Of a stretch of 27,858 nucleotides of DNA, positions 14,609-23,569 are shown in pieces; position 1 is the first letter of the stretch, and each line of letters starts with the position of its first letter. The notes below the pieces were generated by a model. The model ran no database searches. It had not been told where the DNA came from and worked only from the letters and a program-made list of their open reading frames with translations. The translations under genes were made by a program, and so were the position numbers. This stretch comes from Chloroflexota bacterium. GTDB taxonomy: Bacteria > Chloroflexota > Dehalococcoidia > Dehalococcoidales > RBG-16-60-22. Location of the stretch: assembly GCA_022574315.1 (NCBI GenBank), contig JACZSH010000006.1, positions 1 through 27,858 on the forward strand, given 5' to 3'.

Positions 14609-15874
14609 TTGCGGTTAGTTTCGAGATTAAAAGACAAGATATTCTACGGTTGGGTGGTGGTGCTGATATTTCTGACCATCGGCGTCTCCCTTTACGGGAT
14701 ACGTTTTACTTTTGGTATTTTCTTTAAGTCTATCGAGAACGAATTCGAACTGACCCGCGCTGCCACGTCGGCGGTGATATCGGTTAGCATGGTCCTTTCG
14801 GGGGTCAGCGCTTTTATTGCCGGCTGGGCGCTGGATAAATACGGACCGAAGATTGTCGTCCTTATGATGGGTCTGTTTACCGGACTGAGCTTGGTACTGA
14901 CCGGTTTTACTGATTCCTTGTGGCAGATATTCATCACCTATAGCCTGCTTCTGGCCATGGGCCTCGGCGCGCTATTCGTCGTGCCCATGTCGGTGGTCTC
15001 CAGGTGGTTCGATAAGAAGCGGGGGCTGGCGCTGGGTATTGCCAGCTCGGGTGTCGGGCTGGGTATGGTGATTATGGCGCCTTTTGCCACCTATCTTATT
15101 GCCAACTTCGAATGGCGTACGGCCTATACCGTGATTGGGATAATTGCCTGGGTGGTGGTGATCCCACTCTCACGACTTCTTAAAAAGGAGCCATCGGAAA
15201 TCGGAGCGCTGCCGGACGGAGTAAAATCGAAACCAACCGTTCCGGCTGAGGCCGGAAATGATAACCAGCCGTACTTTCTTACTCTATCGCAGGCCTTGAA
15301 GACCCGCAGTTTCCGTATTGCGCTAATAATGTGGCCATTATACTCTTCAAACGTGTTTTTTATGATGACTCACCTGGTACCCCACATCACCGATATCGGG
15401 TTTCCCCCGGCCACGGCCGCCTCTATCCTTAGCCTGCTGGGGGGAGCGACGATTGCCGGCCGGGTATTGCTGGGTAATATTTCCGACCGGATAGGCCGAA
15501 AACTAACGGCCAGTATCTGTGCCCTGCTGCAAGCCGGGGGCCTGGCGTTGCTGGTCTGGGGGCAGGAACTGTGGATGCTTTACCTGGTGGCTTTCGTTTA
15601 CGGGTTTGGCTTTGGCGGGATGAGCCCGGTGTTAGCGGCTCTGGCCGGAGATATCTTCGGGTTGGGTAGCATCGGCGCTATCCTGGGTATGCTGGAAATC
15701 AGTTTTGGCTTTGGTGGTGCCCTTGGTCCGTTTATCGGCGGGATAATCTACGATGTTAGCGGCAGTTATCTTCCGGCTTTTGCGGCGTCGACCATCGTCA
15801 TGCTGACGGTGGCTTTACTGGTAAGATTGATTAAAGTAGAGAAATACAACTTACGACGCGAATATCACCGGTAA
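14609..15874 (+). CDS. MFS transporter, oxalate/formate antiporter-like family
   Basis: This twelve-helix secondary transporter belongs to the major facilitator superfamily. The start (RLKDKIFYGWVVVLIF) with the FYGW motif before helix 1, the WFDKKRGLALGIASSGVGLG segment, and a long central loop after KKEPSEIG are typical of the OFA/monocarboxylate branch. NISDRIGRKL is the MFS A-like motif of the second half, and GGIIYDVSGSYLPAF ends it. I choose TTG 14609 because GGAAGGA lies seven bases upstream and it leaves a short cytoplasmic tail before FYGW. GTG 14582 would add nine residues with no good binding site. Length is 421 residues. It converges on nuoN. The substrate is unknown, possibly a carboxylate. 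Confidence 0.88.
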   Translation: MRLVSRLKDKIFYGWVVVLIFLTIGVSLYGIRFTFGIFFKSIENEFELTRAATSAVISVSMVLSGVSAFIAGWALDKYGPKIVVLMMGLFTGLSLVLTGFTDSLWQIFITYSLLLAMGLGALFVVPMSVVSRWFDKKRGLALGIASSGVGLGMVIMAPFATYLIANFEWRTAYTVIGIIAWVVVIPLSRLLKKEPSEIGALPDGVKSKPTVPAEAGNDNQPYFLTLSQALKTRSFRIALIMWPLYSSNVFFMMTHLVPHITDIGFPPATAASILSLLGGATIAGRVLLGNISDRIGRKLTASICALLQAGGLALLVWGQELWMLYLVAFVYGFGFGGMSPVLAALAGDIFGLGSIGAILGMLEISFGFGGALGPFIGGIIYDVSGSYLPAFAASTIVMLTVALLVRLIKVEKYNLRREYHR

Positions 15875-15945
15875 TGTCGCGCCGTAGGAATCGTGGGCAT
15901 GGTTAATTTTGCCGTTTAGCAGCAAGCTGTTTTAGTGCCGGATGG

Positions 15946-17406
15946 TTAATAGAGGCGCATATTGGCGGCAAATTCGGCCAGCCGCATGACGTAACCCGGT
16001 AGTATCCCCAGTAGCAGTATACCGAGGCTGGCCAGCACCAGGGCCAGTTTGAGAGTCCCCGATTGGCTAATCTTCTCTTCAGAGGCCGGCTTGCCCAGCC
16101 ACATGACCTTCACCACGCGCAGGTAATAGTAGGCTGATATCACGCTGTTTATCACGGCAATAATCACCAGCCACAGCAGATTGTGCTGCACGGCGGCGCT
16201 GAATATATAGAACTTGGCCATAAAGCCGGCCGCCGGCGGCATACCGATAAGCGAGATGAGGCCGAGGGTCAAAGCCAGGGCCACCAGCGGCGTCCGCTTT
16301 CCCATCCCGGCATAGTCCTCTATCTGGTCGCTGTTCAGCTTGGTGGAGATGGCGATAATGGCGATGAAAACGCCCATATTGGTAAAAACATAGCTGGCAA
16401 GGAAGAAGAGAATGCCGCTCCGACCGGCGGTATCAGCCCCCGCCGAAAACCCCATCGCCGCCAGGCCAATCAGAAGATACCCGGCCTGGGCGATGCTGGA
16501 GTAACCCAGCAGGCGCTTGATATTAGTTTGCGGGATGGCCATGATATTGCCCAGAGTCATGCCTATCGCCGCCAGCACGGCAAAAATCATCCCCCAGTTT
16601 AAGCTCAGCCATTCGGGCTGCCCGAAGGCGGAGAAGAAAACGCGCAGGATGATGGCAAAACCGGCGGCTTTACTGGCTACGGAGAGGTAAGCGGTTATCG
16701 GCGTGGGCGCTCCTTCGTAGACATCAGGCACCCACATCTGGAACGGGACGGCCGCAATCTTGAAACCAAAACCGGCAATCAGCAGCACCATTCCGAGGAT
16801 AAGCGCCGGACTGGCCAGCAGGGTCTGCGCGGGCATGGTCTGGATGACCATGGCGATTTCACCGAGCTGGGTTTTACCGGTGAAACCGAAAATCAAGGCC
16901 ATGCCGTAGAGAAGCACGGCGGAAGAGATAGCGCCCAGCAGCAGATATTTCAGCGAGGCTTCGGTTGACTTGCCGTCTTTGAGGAAGCCGACCAGGGCAT
17001 AAAGAGAAATGCTGGTCAGTTCCAGGGAGATATAAAGGGTGATGAGGTCAGCGGCGCCTGCCATCAGCATCATACCGAGCGTGGAGAGTAACACCAGGGC
17101 ATAATATTCACCCTGAAAACGGGCGAACCGGGAAGTATAGTCCACTGAGGCCAGGATGACCAGGAAAGCCACGGCCAGGAAAATCAGTTTAAAGAACAGG
17201 GCGAAGTTATCTACGGCCAGCATGTTGTTAAAGATGGCCGGGAAACTGTTTCCCCACATGGCGATGGTAATGACGCCGGCGATTACCAGTCCCGAAATGC
17301 TGACCTGTGCCAGCACCCTCTTCTGCCTGACGAATAAATCAAGCAGGATGACGAGAATGGCAAAGACGGTTAATGTCAGTTCCGGTATAAATAGCGTCAG
17401 ATTCAA
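15946..17406 (-). CDS. nuoN: complex I antiporter-like subunit NuoN
   Basis: NuoN is one of three Mrp-antiporter-like proton-channel subunits of respiratory complex I. It is a polytopic protein of about 14 helices (486 residues). LYISLELTSISLYALVGF carries the conserved glutamate of helix 5, and AVPFQMWVPDVYEGAPTPIT is the lysine-containing broken-helix region. KRLLGYSSIAQAGYLLIG and GMPPAAGFMAKFYIF follow, all family hallmarks. The start is TTG 17406 with AAGGAG eight bases upstream. It is the last gene of the nuo operon, 141 bases after nuoM, the only sizeable gap. No clear terminator was found before the convergent MFS gene. Confidence 0.97.
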   Translation of the reverse strand: MNLTLFIPELTLTVFAILVILLDLFVRQKRVLAQVSISGLVIAGVITIAMWGNSFPAIFNNMLAVDNFALFFKLIFLAVAFLVILASVDYTSRFARFQGEYYALVLLSTLGMMLMAGAADLITLYISLELTSISLYALVGFLKDGKSTEASLKYLLLGAISSAVLLYGMALIFGFTGKTQLGEIAMVIQTMPAQTLLASPALILGMVLLIAGFGFKIAAVPFQMWVPDVYEGAPTPITAYLSVASKAAGFAIILRVFFSAFGQPEWLSLNWGMIFAVLAAIGMTLGNIMAIPQTNIKRLLGYSSIAQAGYLLIGLAAMGFSAGADTAGRSGILFFLASYVFTNMGVFIAIIAISTKLNSDQIEDYAGMGKRTPLVALALTLGLISLIGMPPAAGFMAKFYIFSAAVQHNLLWLVIIAVINSVISAYYYLRVVKVMWLGKPASEEKISQSGTLKLALVLASLGILLLGILPGYVMRLAEFAANMRLY

Positions 17407-17474
17407 AAGCTACTCCTTATTTTTTGGCAGGAAACAATTCGTGCCTAACCAGCTTTGGTTTGTTTTTCGGGTTA

Positions 17475-17504
17475 TGTTAACAGACCTCTTTTTTAGTTTG
17501 TTAA
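17475..17504. repeat. TGTTAA repeat pair in the nuoM-nuoN gap
   Basis: TGTTAA occurs at 17475-17480 (as part of the perfect palindrome TGTTAACA) and again at 17499-17504, 24 bases apart, separated by a run of six T. On the minus strand the right-hand copy followed by the left-hand one gives a loose -35/-10 pair (TTAACA, then TAACAT after 19 bases), so a weak internal promoter for nuoN is possible. The gap also contains no supported ORF. Confidence 0.3.
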
Positions 17505-17547
17505 TAGGCCTCCACAGTACCATATTGGCGGGTGTCCCATCTTTTCT

Positions 17548-19041
17548 TTAGCCTCCTAATAAGCCCACGATGGGTGAAATACCGAGCTTAAAGAGATCGG
17601 TCAGAATGGCCGGATATATGCCGACCAGCATAATCACGGCAATTAAAGCAAACATGTATACCCGCTCCAGGATATCGGCGTCCGCCGTGCCGTTGAATTT
17701 CTCCAGCGGCGGTCCGTAGAACACTCTCTGGAGCATCCAGAGAATGTAGCCGGCGGTAAGGACAACACCGAGTATGCTCAGGATGGTATAAATCTGGATA
17801 CCGGGGACGATGGTGGAGGTGAAACTGCCGATAAAAATCAGGAACTCGGCGGCAAACCCGCTGGTGGTGGGCAGTCCCAGGGAAGCCAGCCCGGCAACAG
17901 AGAAGACGACGGCGATAATGGGCATTTGGCGGGCCAGGCCACCAAGATTACGCAGGTCGCGTTCGTGGGTGTTATGCATCACCAGTCCCACCATGGCGAA
18001 CAGCAGTCCGGTGATCACACCATGGCTGAACATCTGCATGGCGGCGCCCACCAGGCTCACCTGGCTCAGGGCAAAGACACCGAGGAGCACGTAGCCCATG
18101 TGGCTGATGCTGCTGTAGGCAATCATCCGCTTGAAATCGGTCTGCCTCAGGGTCACCGCGGCGCCGTAGAGCACGCCGATAACGGCCAGAATAATCAGGA
18201 TGACGGCATACTGCTTGGCTACCCCCGGGAAAAGGCTGACGCAGAGCCGAATCATACCGTAGCCGCCCATCTTGATGAGGGCACCGGCGAGCATGACGCT
18301 GACCGCCGTGGGTGCGTCAGTGTGGGCATCCGGGAGCCAGGTATGAAACGGAAAAACAGGCAGCTTGATGGCAAATCCGATCAGGAGCAGGAAGAAGATA
18401 GCCGCTGCCGGCATAATCGTTTGCACCATGCCGAGACCGCCGCTGGCTATCTCCACCATGTTCAGGCTGCCAGTGGTGAAATACAGGCTGAGAATGCCGG
18501 CCAGCATGAAAGCGCTGCCGAGCAAAGTATAAATAACGTACTTCATCGCCGAGTATTCTTTCCGTCCGGCGCCCCAGATAGTAATCAGGAAATACATGGG
18601 GATGATTTCAATTTCCCACATGATGAAGAAGAGGAGCAGGTCGAGAGAAAGGAATACTCCCAGGATGCTTGTTTCCAGGAGCAGGAGCCAGCCGAAATAC
18701 TCGCGCAGCCGGAGGTTGATTTTCCAGGAAATAAGCACGGAGAGGAAACCGAGGAAGGTAGTCAGCACCACCATGGGCAGGCTTAACCCGTCGACACCGA
18801 GGTGATAATTGGCATTAAGCGGCGCAATCCAGAGCAGCTTTTCTTCAAATTGGATTAAGCCGGCGGCGGCTTGTGAGCGGTCGAAAACGGCAAAGAGAGC
18901 TACGGAGAGGGCAAATGGCAGGAAAGTAAAGACGGCGGCAAGCCACCTTATCAGCCGTGCGCGGTCGCCGCAGAAAAAGGCAACGATGATCGCCCCCGCC
19001 ACCGGGAGGAAGAGTAGGATTGACAGATAGCTAAAATCCAA
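17548..19041 (-). CDS. nuoM: complex I antiporter-like subunit NuoM
   Basis: NuoM is the second antiporter-like pump subunit. Visible blocks include FFIMWEIEIIPMYFLITIWG with the functional glutamate of helix 5, KLPVFPFHTWLPDAHTDAPT with the helix 7-8 lysine and histidine, and FKRMIAYSSISHMGYVLLG. LGLPTTSGFAAEFLIF is also present. The 497 residues are predicted to span the membrane about 14 times. The start is TTG 19041, with AAGGAG nine bases upstream, 23 bases after nuoL. It is followed by nuoN. Confidence 0.97.
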   Translation of the reverse strand: MDFSYLSILLFLPVAGAIIVAFFCGDRARLIRWLAAVFTFLPFALSVALFAVFDRSQAAAGLIQFEEKLLWIAPLNANYHLGVDGLSLPMVVLTTFLGFLSVLISWKINLRLREYFGWLLLLETSILGVFLSLDLLLFFIMWEIEIIPMYFLITIWGAGRKEYSAMKYVIYTLLGSAFMLAGILSLYFTTGSLNMVEIASGGLGMVQTIMPAAAIFFLLLIGFAIKLPVFPFHTWLPDAHTDAPTAVSVMLAGALIKMGGYGMIRLCVSLFPGVAKQYAVILIILAVIGVLYGAAVTLRQTDFKRMIAYSSISHMGYVLLGVFALSQVSLVGAAMQMFSHGVITGLLFAMVGLVMHNTHERDLRNLGGLARQMPIIAVVFSVAGLASLGLPTTSGFAAEFLIFIGSFTSTIVPGIQIYTILSILGVVLTAGYILWMLQRVFYGPPLEKFNGTADADILERVYMFALIAVIMLVGIYPAILTDLFKLGISPIVGLLGG

Positions 19042-19064
19042 TTAAGCTAACTCCTTACCGGTAT

Positions 19065-20963
19065 TCATCCGAAGAAAAATATGGCGAAAATGATGGCCAG
19101 TATCCCGATACCCATGAACAGACCATAGAGCTGCAGTTGCCCGGTTTGCATCCGGCGGAGGGCCCGGCCACCATAAATGGCGCTACTGGCCACCCCGTTG
19201 ACCACACCATCCACCCCGCGACTATCGAATCGCTCAAAACTGCCGAAGAGTCCCCGAAGCAGGACCGTTTTCACGATAACATTTTCGTAAAGCTCGTCAA
19301 GCCAGTACTTGTGCAGGAAAAGGCTATAAAGGGGACGGAAAAGGCGGCCCAACCGCTCCGCGGAAACCCATTTCTTATCATATATGGCGTAAGCGAGCAG
19401 GATACCAAGCCCGGCCAGTATCAGGGACAGCCAGGGGAGCACTTGGGTGAAGGGATGGAAAAGACCGGCAAAGAAGCCGTGCGTTTCACCGTGGCCCAGC
19501 AAGGCACCGAAATGCCCGGTCACGTTCCAAAGACCGGAGAACACAGCCAGGACGGCCAGGGCCACCATGGGTACCACCATGACGTTAGGTGATTCGTGCG
19601 GGTGGCTGTCGTGAGCCTCCGGACCACCGCCGCGGTACTCACCACCGAAGGTCATAAAAACGGCGCGGAACATATAGAAAGCGGTCATAAACACGGTAAT
19701 CATGGCCAGTACGAACAGGACCGGCTGGGCTAAAGCGCTGATGACTATCTCGTCCTTGCTCCAGAAGCCGGAGAGAGGCCAGATTCCGGCGATACTGAGC
19801 GAGGCGATTACAAAAGTGGCGTAGGTCCAGGGCATCATCCGGCGCAGTCCGCCCATCAACCTCATGTCAAAAGTACCCGTGGCGTGGTTGACGCTACCCG
19901 CACCGAGGAAGAGCAACGCCTTGAAGAAGGCGTGGTTGAACAGGTGGAAAATACCGATAGCGACACCTCCGGTGCCGAGACCAAGCATCATGTAGCCCAG
20001 CTGGCTGATGGTGGAATAAGCCAGGACGCGTTTGATATCATTAGCCACCAGTCCCATGGAGGCGGCAAAGATGGCGGTCACCCCGCCGATGACGGCTACC
20101 GTGGTCAACGCCGCCGGCGAGTTTTCAAAGAGGGGGAACATACGGGCGACCAGGAAGACGCCGGCGGAGACCATGGTGGCGGAGTGGATGAGGGCGCTCA
20201 CCGGGGTGGGGCCTTCCATGGCGTCAGGCAGCCAGGTGTGGAGCGGGAACTGGGCTGACTTACCCACGGCGCCGGCAAAGATGCCGATGGCGCCCCAGGT
20301 GAGGACACTGCCCGCCAAGACACCGGTTATCGCCAGCTCATGTAACTCGGCGATATCAAAGGTACCCGTGTTCATATATAGTATCAGTATTCCGACCAGG
20401 AAACCGAAGTCGCCAACCCGGGTGACAATAAAGGCTTTCTTGGCGGCATTGGCCGCCGACGGCTTGTGAAACCAGAAACCGATTAGCAGGTAAGAGCACA
20501 GGCCGACCAGTTCCCAGAAGACAAACATGAACACCAGGTTGCCGGCTACTATCAGCCCCAGCATCGACATGGTGAAGAGGGACATCCAGGCGTAATAGCG
20601 GTGGTAACCGGGGTCGCCGCGCATGTATCCCTGGGAATAAATCTGTATCATCAGGCTGACAAAGGTGACTACCACCAGCATCACCGCCGTCAACGCGTCA
20701 ACGAGCAGCCCGAGATGGAGGGTAACCCCGCCCTCGATGACTACCCAGTTGATCACGGGCACGGGTAATTCGTGATTGGGGGCCGTCATCACCGACGCCA
20801 GCGTCCAGACGGAAAGCGCCAGAGAAATGGAGAGGGCGGCGATAAGGGTGTAGCCGGCAATCCTCGACTCCTGTTTGACGAAAGGTCGGATAAAAAAGGC
20901 TATGATAAGAAACGAGAAAAACGGCAGGAGAAATATCAGCCAGATAAATTGATAAGGTATCAT
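19065..20963 (-). CDS. nuoL: complex I antiporter-like subunit NuoL
   Basis: NuoL is the distal pump subunit with a long lateral helix. The order of motifs is LVFMFVFWELVGLCSYLLIG (helix 5 glutamate), KSAQFPLHTWLPDAMEGPTP, and SALIHSATMVSAGVFLVAR. VANDIKRVLAYSTISQLGYM and LFNHAFFKALLFLGAGSV follow. After about residue 440 a His/Gly/Glu-rich loop (EAHDSHPHESP) precedes the extra helices and the C-terminal extension. The start ATG overlaps the stop of the preceding small ORF as ATGA, so the two are translationally coupled. Length is 632 residues, normal for NuoL. Confidence 0.97.
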   Translation of the reverse strand: MIPYQFIWLIFLLPFFSFLIIAFFIRPFVKQESRIAGYTLIAALSISLALSVWTLASVMTAPNHELPVPVINWVVIEGGVTLHLGLLVDALTAVMLVVVTFVSLMIQIYSQGYMRGDPGYHRYYAWMSLFTMSMLGLIVAGNLVFMFVFWELVGLCSYLLIGFWFHKPSAANAAKKAFIVTRVGDFGFLVGILILYMNTGTFDIAELHELAITGVLAGSVLTWGAIGIFAGAVGKSAQFPLHTWLPDAMEGPTPVSALIHSATMVSAGVFLVARMFPLFENSPAALTTVAVIGGVTAIFAASMGLVANDIKRVLAYSTISQLGYMMLGLGTGGVAIGIFHLFNHAFFKALLFLGAGSVNHATGTFDMRLMGGLRRMMPWTYATFVIASLSIAGIWPLSGFWSKDEIVISALAQPVLFVLAMITVFMTAFYMFRAVFMTFGGEYRGGGPEAHDSHPHESPNVMVVPMVALAVLAVFSGLWNVTGHFGALLGHGETHGFFAGLFHPFTQVLPWLSLILAGLGILLAYAIYDKKWVSAERLGRLFRPLYSLFLHKYWLDELYENVIVKTVLLRGLFGSFERFDSRGVDGVVNGVASSAIYGGRALRRMQTGQLQLYGLFMGIGILAIIFAIFFFG

Positions 20964-21154
20964 AGCTTCCTTAAGATATCCTTAATAACATGCTCTTTAT
21001 CACTCGGTATCAGGACGGAATACTCGGCAATTTCCTGGCCAATGGGCAGACCGGAGACGGGGAGGATGAGGGTGGGGATTCCTTCACCCTCGAACAGCTC
21101 CTTCCACATCTCGGCAACCATTAAATATTGAGCTCTTTTTATCTCTACCCACAT
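20960..21154 (-). CDS. DUF2007-like small protein within the nuo operon
   Basis: This 64-residue soluble protein lies between nuoK and nuoL. It starts MWVEIKRAQYLMVAEMWKEL, continues FEGEGIPTLILP, and ends YSVLIPSDKEHVIKDILRKL. A helix, the G-I-P turn, a strand, then V-L-I-P-x-D-x-x-x-V-x-x-x-L resemble the DUF2007 putative signal-transducing fold (GlnB-like ferredoxin fold). It is not a known complex I subunit. It starts four bases after nuoK, and its stop overlaps the nuoL start as ATGA, so it is expressed as part of the operon. Its role is unknown; regulation or assembly of the complex is a guess. No cysteines or membrane helix are present. Confidence 0.8.
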   Translation of the reverse strand: MWVEIKRAQYLMVAEMWKELFEGEGIPTLILPVSGLPIGQEIAEYSVLIPSDKEHVIKDILRKL

Positions 21155-21158
21155 ATTA

Positions 21159-21470
21159 TTACCACTTCATCAGGTTAATCTTGGTCACGTCTATGTCCTG
21201 CCGGTTACGATAGATAGCCAGTATAATCGCCAGTCCGACGGCCGCTTCCGCCGCCGCCACGACGATGACGAAGATAGCAAAAATCTGGCCGGTCAACTCC
21301 GCCGGCACGATGTAACGGGAAAAGGCAATCAGCGTGATATTGACCGCGACGAGCATCAGCTCAATGCACATCAGGATGATGACCGCGTTCCGTTTTGCCA
21401 GCGCCCCGTATAGTCCGATAGAGAAAAGAACCGCCGACAGTACCAGATAATGCTCCAGTCCTAAAGACAT
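21159..21470 (-). CDS. nuoK: complex I subunit NuoK
   Basis: NuoK is a three-helix membrane subunit at the junction of the pump and the quinone module, with two buried glutamates. MCIELMLVAVNITLIAFSR carries the first conserved glutamate (helix 2). VVAAAEAAVGLAIILAIYR carries the second (helix 3). GLEHYLVLSAVLFSIGLYGAL is the first helix, and 103 residues is standard. The gene starts two bases after the nuoJ stop with ATG. The next ORF begins four bases later. Confidence 0.97.
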   Translation of the reverse strand: MSLGLEHYLVLSAVLFSIGLYGALAKRNAVIILMCIELMLVAVNITLIAFSRYIVPAELTGQIFAIFVIVVAAAEAAVGLAIILAIYRNRQDIDVTKINLMKW

Positions 21471-21472
21471 TA

Positions 21473-21961
21473 TTATTTCTCCCTCGCCAGTACAATCGCG
21501 CCCACAATGGCGGAGAGCAGCAAGACGGCGGCAATCTCCACCGGTAAAATAAAGCCGCCCTCTCCAAATAGTTTGATGGCCAGGGGGGCGGTGGTCGGCG
21601 TCAGCGCCGGGGTGTTACTGATTTGCCACGGCGTGTTTATCACGGCCAGTACCAGCACTTCAAGGAATAAAACAGCGACCACCAGGGCCGGAATTTGAAG
21701 TCGGTTGGCCGGGCTGCCCCGATGGACGTCCCGGGTCATCATAATCGCCAGAATTATCAACACGGATATGGCGCCGACGTAGACCAGAATCTGGATCGCG
21801 GCCAAGAAATCGGCGCTGAGCGTGACATATATTCCAGCCACCGTCAGGAAACATAATATCAGCGAGAGGGCGGCCCGGAAGACGTTCCGCAGCAGGACGA
21901 CACCCAGGGCAGACAGGACGGCCACCACTGCCAGTGCCCAGAAAGCGACCGTCAGTCCCAT
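21473..21961 (-). CDS. nuoJ: complex I subunit NuoJ
   Basis: NuoJ is a five-helix membrane subunit whose third helix contains the pi-bulge that rotates during turnover. The conserved segment is AIQILVYVGAISVLIILAIM, preceded by RAALSLILCFLTVAGIYVTL. The C-terminal helix starts FILPVEIAAVLLLSAIVGAI. The ATG at 21961 overlaps the nuoI stop by one base (TGATG). A GTG immediately upstream at 21964 is an equally coupled alternative. Length is 162 residues. Confidence 0.96.
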   Translation of the reverse strand: MGLTVAFWALAVVAVLSALGVVLLRNVFRAALSLILCFLTVAGIYVTLSADFLAAIQILVYVGAISVLIILAIMMTRDVHRGSPANRLQIPALVVAVLFLEVLVLAVINTPWQISNTPALTPTTAPLAIKLFGEGGFILPVEIAAVLLLSAIVGAIVLAREK

Positions 21962-22458
21962 CACCTTTTCTCCACAACTTTCTCGATAAGTAGCGTCTGC
22001 TTGGGCAGCTTGGCGGCGCGTTCAGGGTAGAAATAGCCGCTGACCGGGCGCTCGGGCGTTTCCAGCATAGCCTCTTTGCCCTGGATAAGCTCATCGCGAC
22101 GGTACGTGGCGCACTCGTACTGGTAGCTTAAAAACAGTGCCTGGAAAGGGCAGGCCTCGACGCAGAGGGCGCACTGGATACAGTATCCGGTATCAACCTC
22201 ATACTTTTCCACGCGGTATTTGTTTTCCACCAGGTTGGTTGAAGTGACTATCTCAATAGCCCCCTGGGGGCACGTCTTGGCGCAGGTGCCGCAGCCGGTG
22301 CACTTTTCCTCGCTCCAGATGAGTTCGTTGCCTCTTATCCGGCGCGAGGTGTTTAGTCGTTGTTCCGGGTACTGCGAGACCGTGGACGGACGGAAAAGAT
22401 GCTTGATGGTTACCGTCATCCCCTTGGCGATGCCTATTCCGTAGCGTTCAAACTTCAA
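21961..22458 (-). CDS. nuoI: complex I subunit NuoI, 2[4Fe-4S] protein
   Basis: NuoI carries the N6a and N6b clusters and passes electrons to NuoB. Ligands are visible as C53, C56, C59 and C63, and as C93, C96, C99 and C103, both ending in CP. The N-terminal KGMTVTIKHLFRP helix docks on the membrane arm. The start is TTG 22458, overlapping the end of nuoH by 11 bases. The 165-residue length is usual. With NuoE, F and G absent, these two clusters are the most distal electron carriers encoded in the operon, and so the likely entry point for an external donor. Confidence 0.97.
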   Translation of the reverse strand: MKFERYGIGIAKGMTVTIKHLFRPSTVSQYPEQRLNTSRRIRGNELIWSEEKCTGCGTCAKTCPQGAIEIVTSTNLVENKYRVEKYEVDTGYCIQCALCVEACPFQALFLSYQYECATYRRDELIQGKEAMLETPERPVSGYFYPERAAKLPKQTLLIEKVVEKR

Positions 22459-23569
22459 TTCTACCCAACCCCAGTTTAAAGAATTTCGACCATATCAATA
22501 TCAAGACGACCATGATGGCAAAGTTCACCGGCACCAATATCCAGGGTAACGCCGTGGGCCAAATCAGTACCTGGATAGCGGTTATTACCAGGTTAATCAG
22601 GGCCAGCGGGAGGAGGAACTTCCAGGCCAGCGCCATCAGCTGGTCAATCCTGACCCTGGGCAGTGTGGTGCGTGTCCAGACCATGACAAAGAAGACGATG
22701 ACTACCTTCAGGACAAACCAGAGTATCGGCGGCAACAGCGGGCCTCGCCAGCCGCCGAGGAAAAGGGTGGTGATGATGGCGGAGATAGCCAGGGCTTCAG
22801 CGTATTCCACGAGGTAGAACATGGCGAATTTCATGCCGGAATACTCGGTGTGAAACCCGGCGACAATTTCTGAATCGGCTTCCATCAGGTCGAAGGGACT
22901 GCGGTTGATTTCGGCACAACCGGCAACGAAGAAAAGCAGGCAACCCAGCGGCTGTAGCAGGATGAAGGGAATATTCTGGGCCAGTACTATCTGGTTCAGG
23001 GACATTGAGCCGGCAATCATCACCACGCCGACCACGGCCAGTACCAGCGGAATCTCGTAGCTCACCACGGCGGCCACATTGCGCATGGCGCCGAGGAGAG
23101 AATACTTACTGCTGGAGCCCCAGCCGGCCATAAAGACGCCGACCGTGGAGACGGAACTGATGGCCACGATATAAAGGATACCTATATTCAGGTCGGCCAG
23201 GAGTGCTTTATCCTGGAACGGTATCACGGCGAAAATCATCAGCGCCGGCGCAAAGGCAACAATCGGTGCCAGCCAGTGAACCAGTTTGTCGGCGGTGGTG
23301 GGCACGATGTTTTCTTTTAACAGTACCTTAAGGGCATCGGCCACCGGCTGCAATAAGCCGAAGGGGCCGGTCCGGTTGGGGCCGAGGCGGGACTGCATAT
23401 AGCCCATGCCTCTCCGCTCAATGTAAATAAACCCCATGACCATGGTCAGCACAAAGCCGATGATAACGACGGTGAAAAACAGCCAGTGCCACCAGAATCC
23501 GCCCGGCCAGTCCGGAGGCAGCGCCTGCATGGGCACCCGGCTGTTAATAACGAAATCAATGATGGCCAT
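22448..23569 (-). CDS. nuoH: complex I subunit NuoH
   Basis: NuoH is the eight-helix membrane subunit that forms the quinone entrance and connects to the proton channels. IERRGMGYMQSRLGPNRTGP, followed by FGLLQPVADALKVLLKE, is the conserved first loop. INRSPFDLMEADSEIVAGF and HTEYSGMKFAMFYLVEYAE include the acidic loop facing the quinone cavity. The length is 373 residues. Its ATG overlaps the nuoD stop by one base (TAATG) and its end overlaps nuoI by 11 bases. Confidence 0.97.
   Translation of the reverse strand: MAIIDFVINSRVPMQALPPDWPGGFWWHWLFFTVVIIGFVLTMVMGFIYIERRGMGYMQSRLGPNRTGPFGLLQPVADALKVLLKENIVPTTADKLVHWLAPIVAFAPALMIFAVIPFQDKALLADLNIGILYIVAISSVSTVGVFMAGWGSSSKYSLLGAMRNVAAVVSYEIPLVLAVVGVVMIAGSMSLNQIVLAQNIPFILLQPLGCLLFFVAGCAEINRSPFDLMEADSEIVAGFHTEYSGMKFAMFYLVEYAEALAISAIITTLFLGGWRGPLLPPILWFVLKVVIVFFVMVWTRTTLPRVRIDQLMALAWKFLLPLALINLVITAIQVLIWPTALPWILVPVNFAIMVVLILIWSKFFKLGLGRIEV

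Noticed and set aside
14337..14618. 93-codon plus-strand frame before the first MFS gene
   Set aside because: It begins inside the DUF5679 promoter, lacks a binding site, and its composition looks non-coding.
15905..15936. CAGC-AA-GCTG followed by TTTT between the first MFS gene and nuoN
   Set aside because: A four-pair stem with a two-base loop is too weak to call a terminator for either convergent gene.
17502..17532. Fifteen-codon frame in the nuoM-nuoN gap (minus strand)
   Set aside because: Too short and without independent support; the only upstream binding site is the end of nuoM.
17926..18786. Long open frame (286 codons) on the plus strand opposite nuoM
   Set aside because: It is antisense to a certain gene, has low-complexity His/Gln/Glu-rich composition typical of shadow frames, and no family features.
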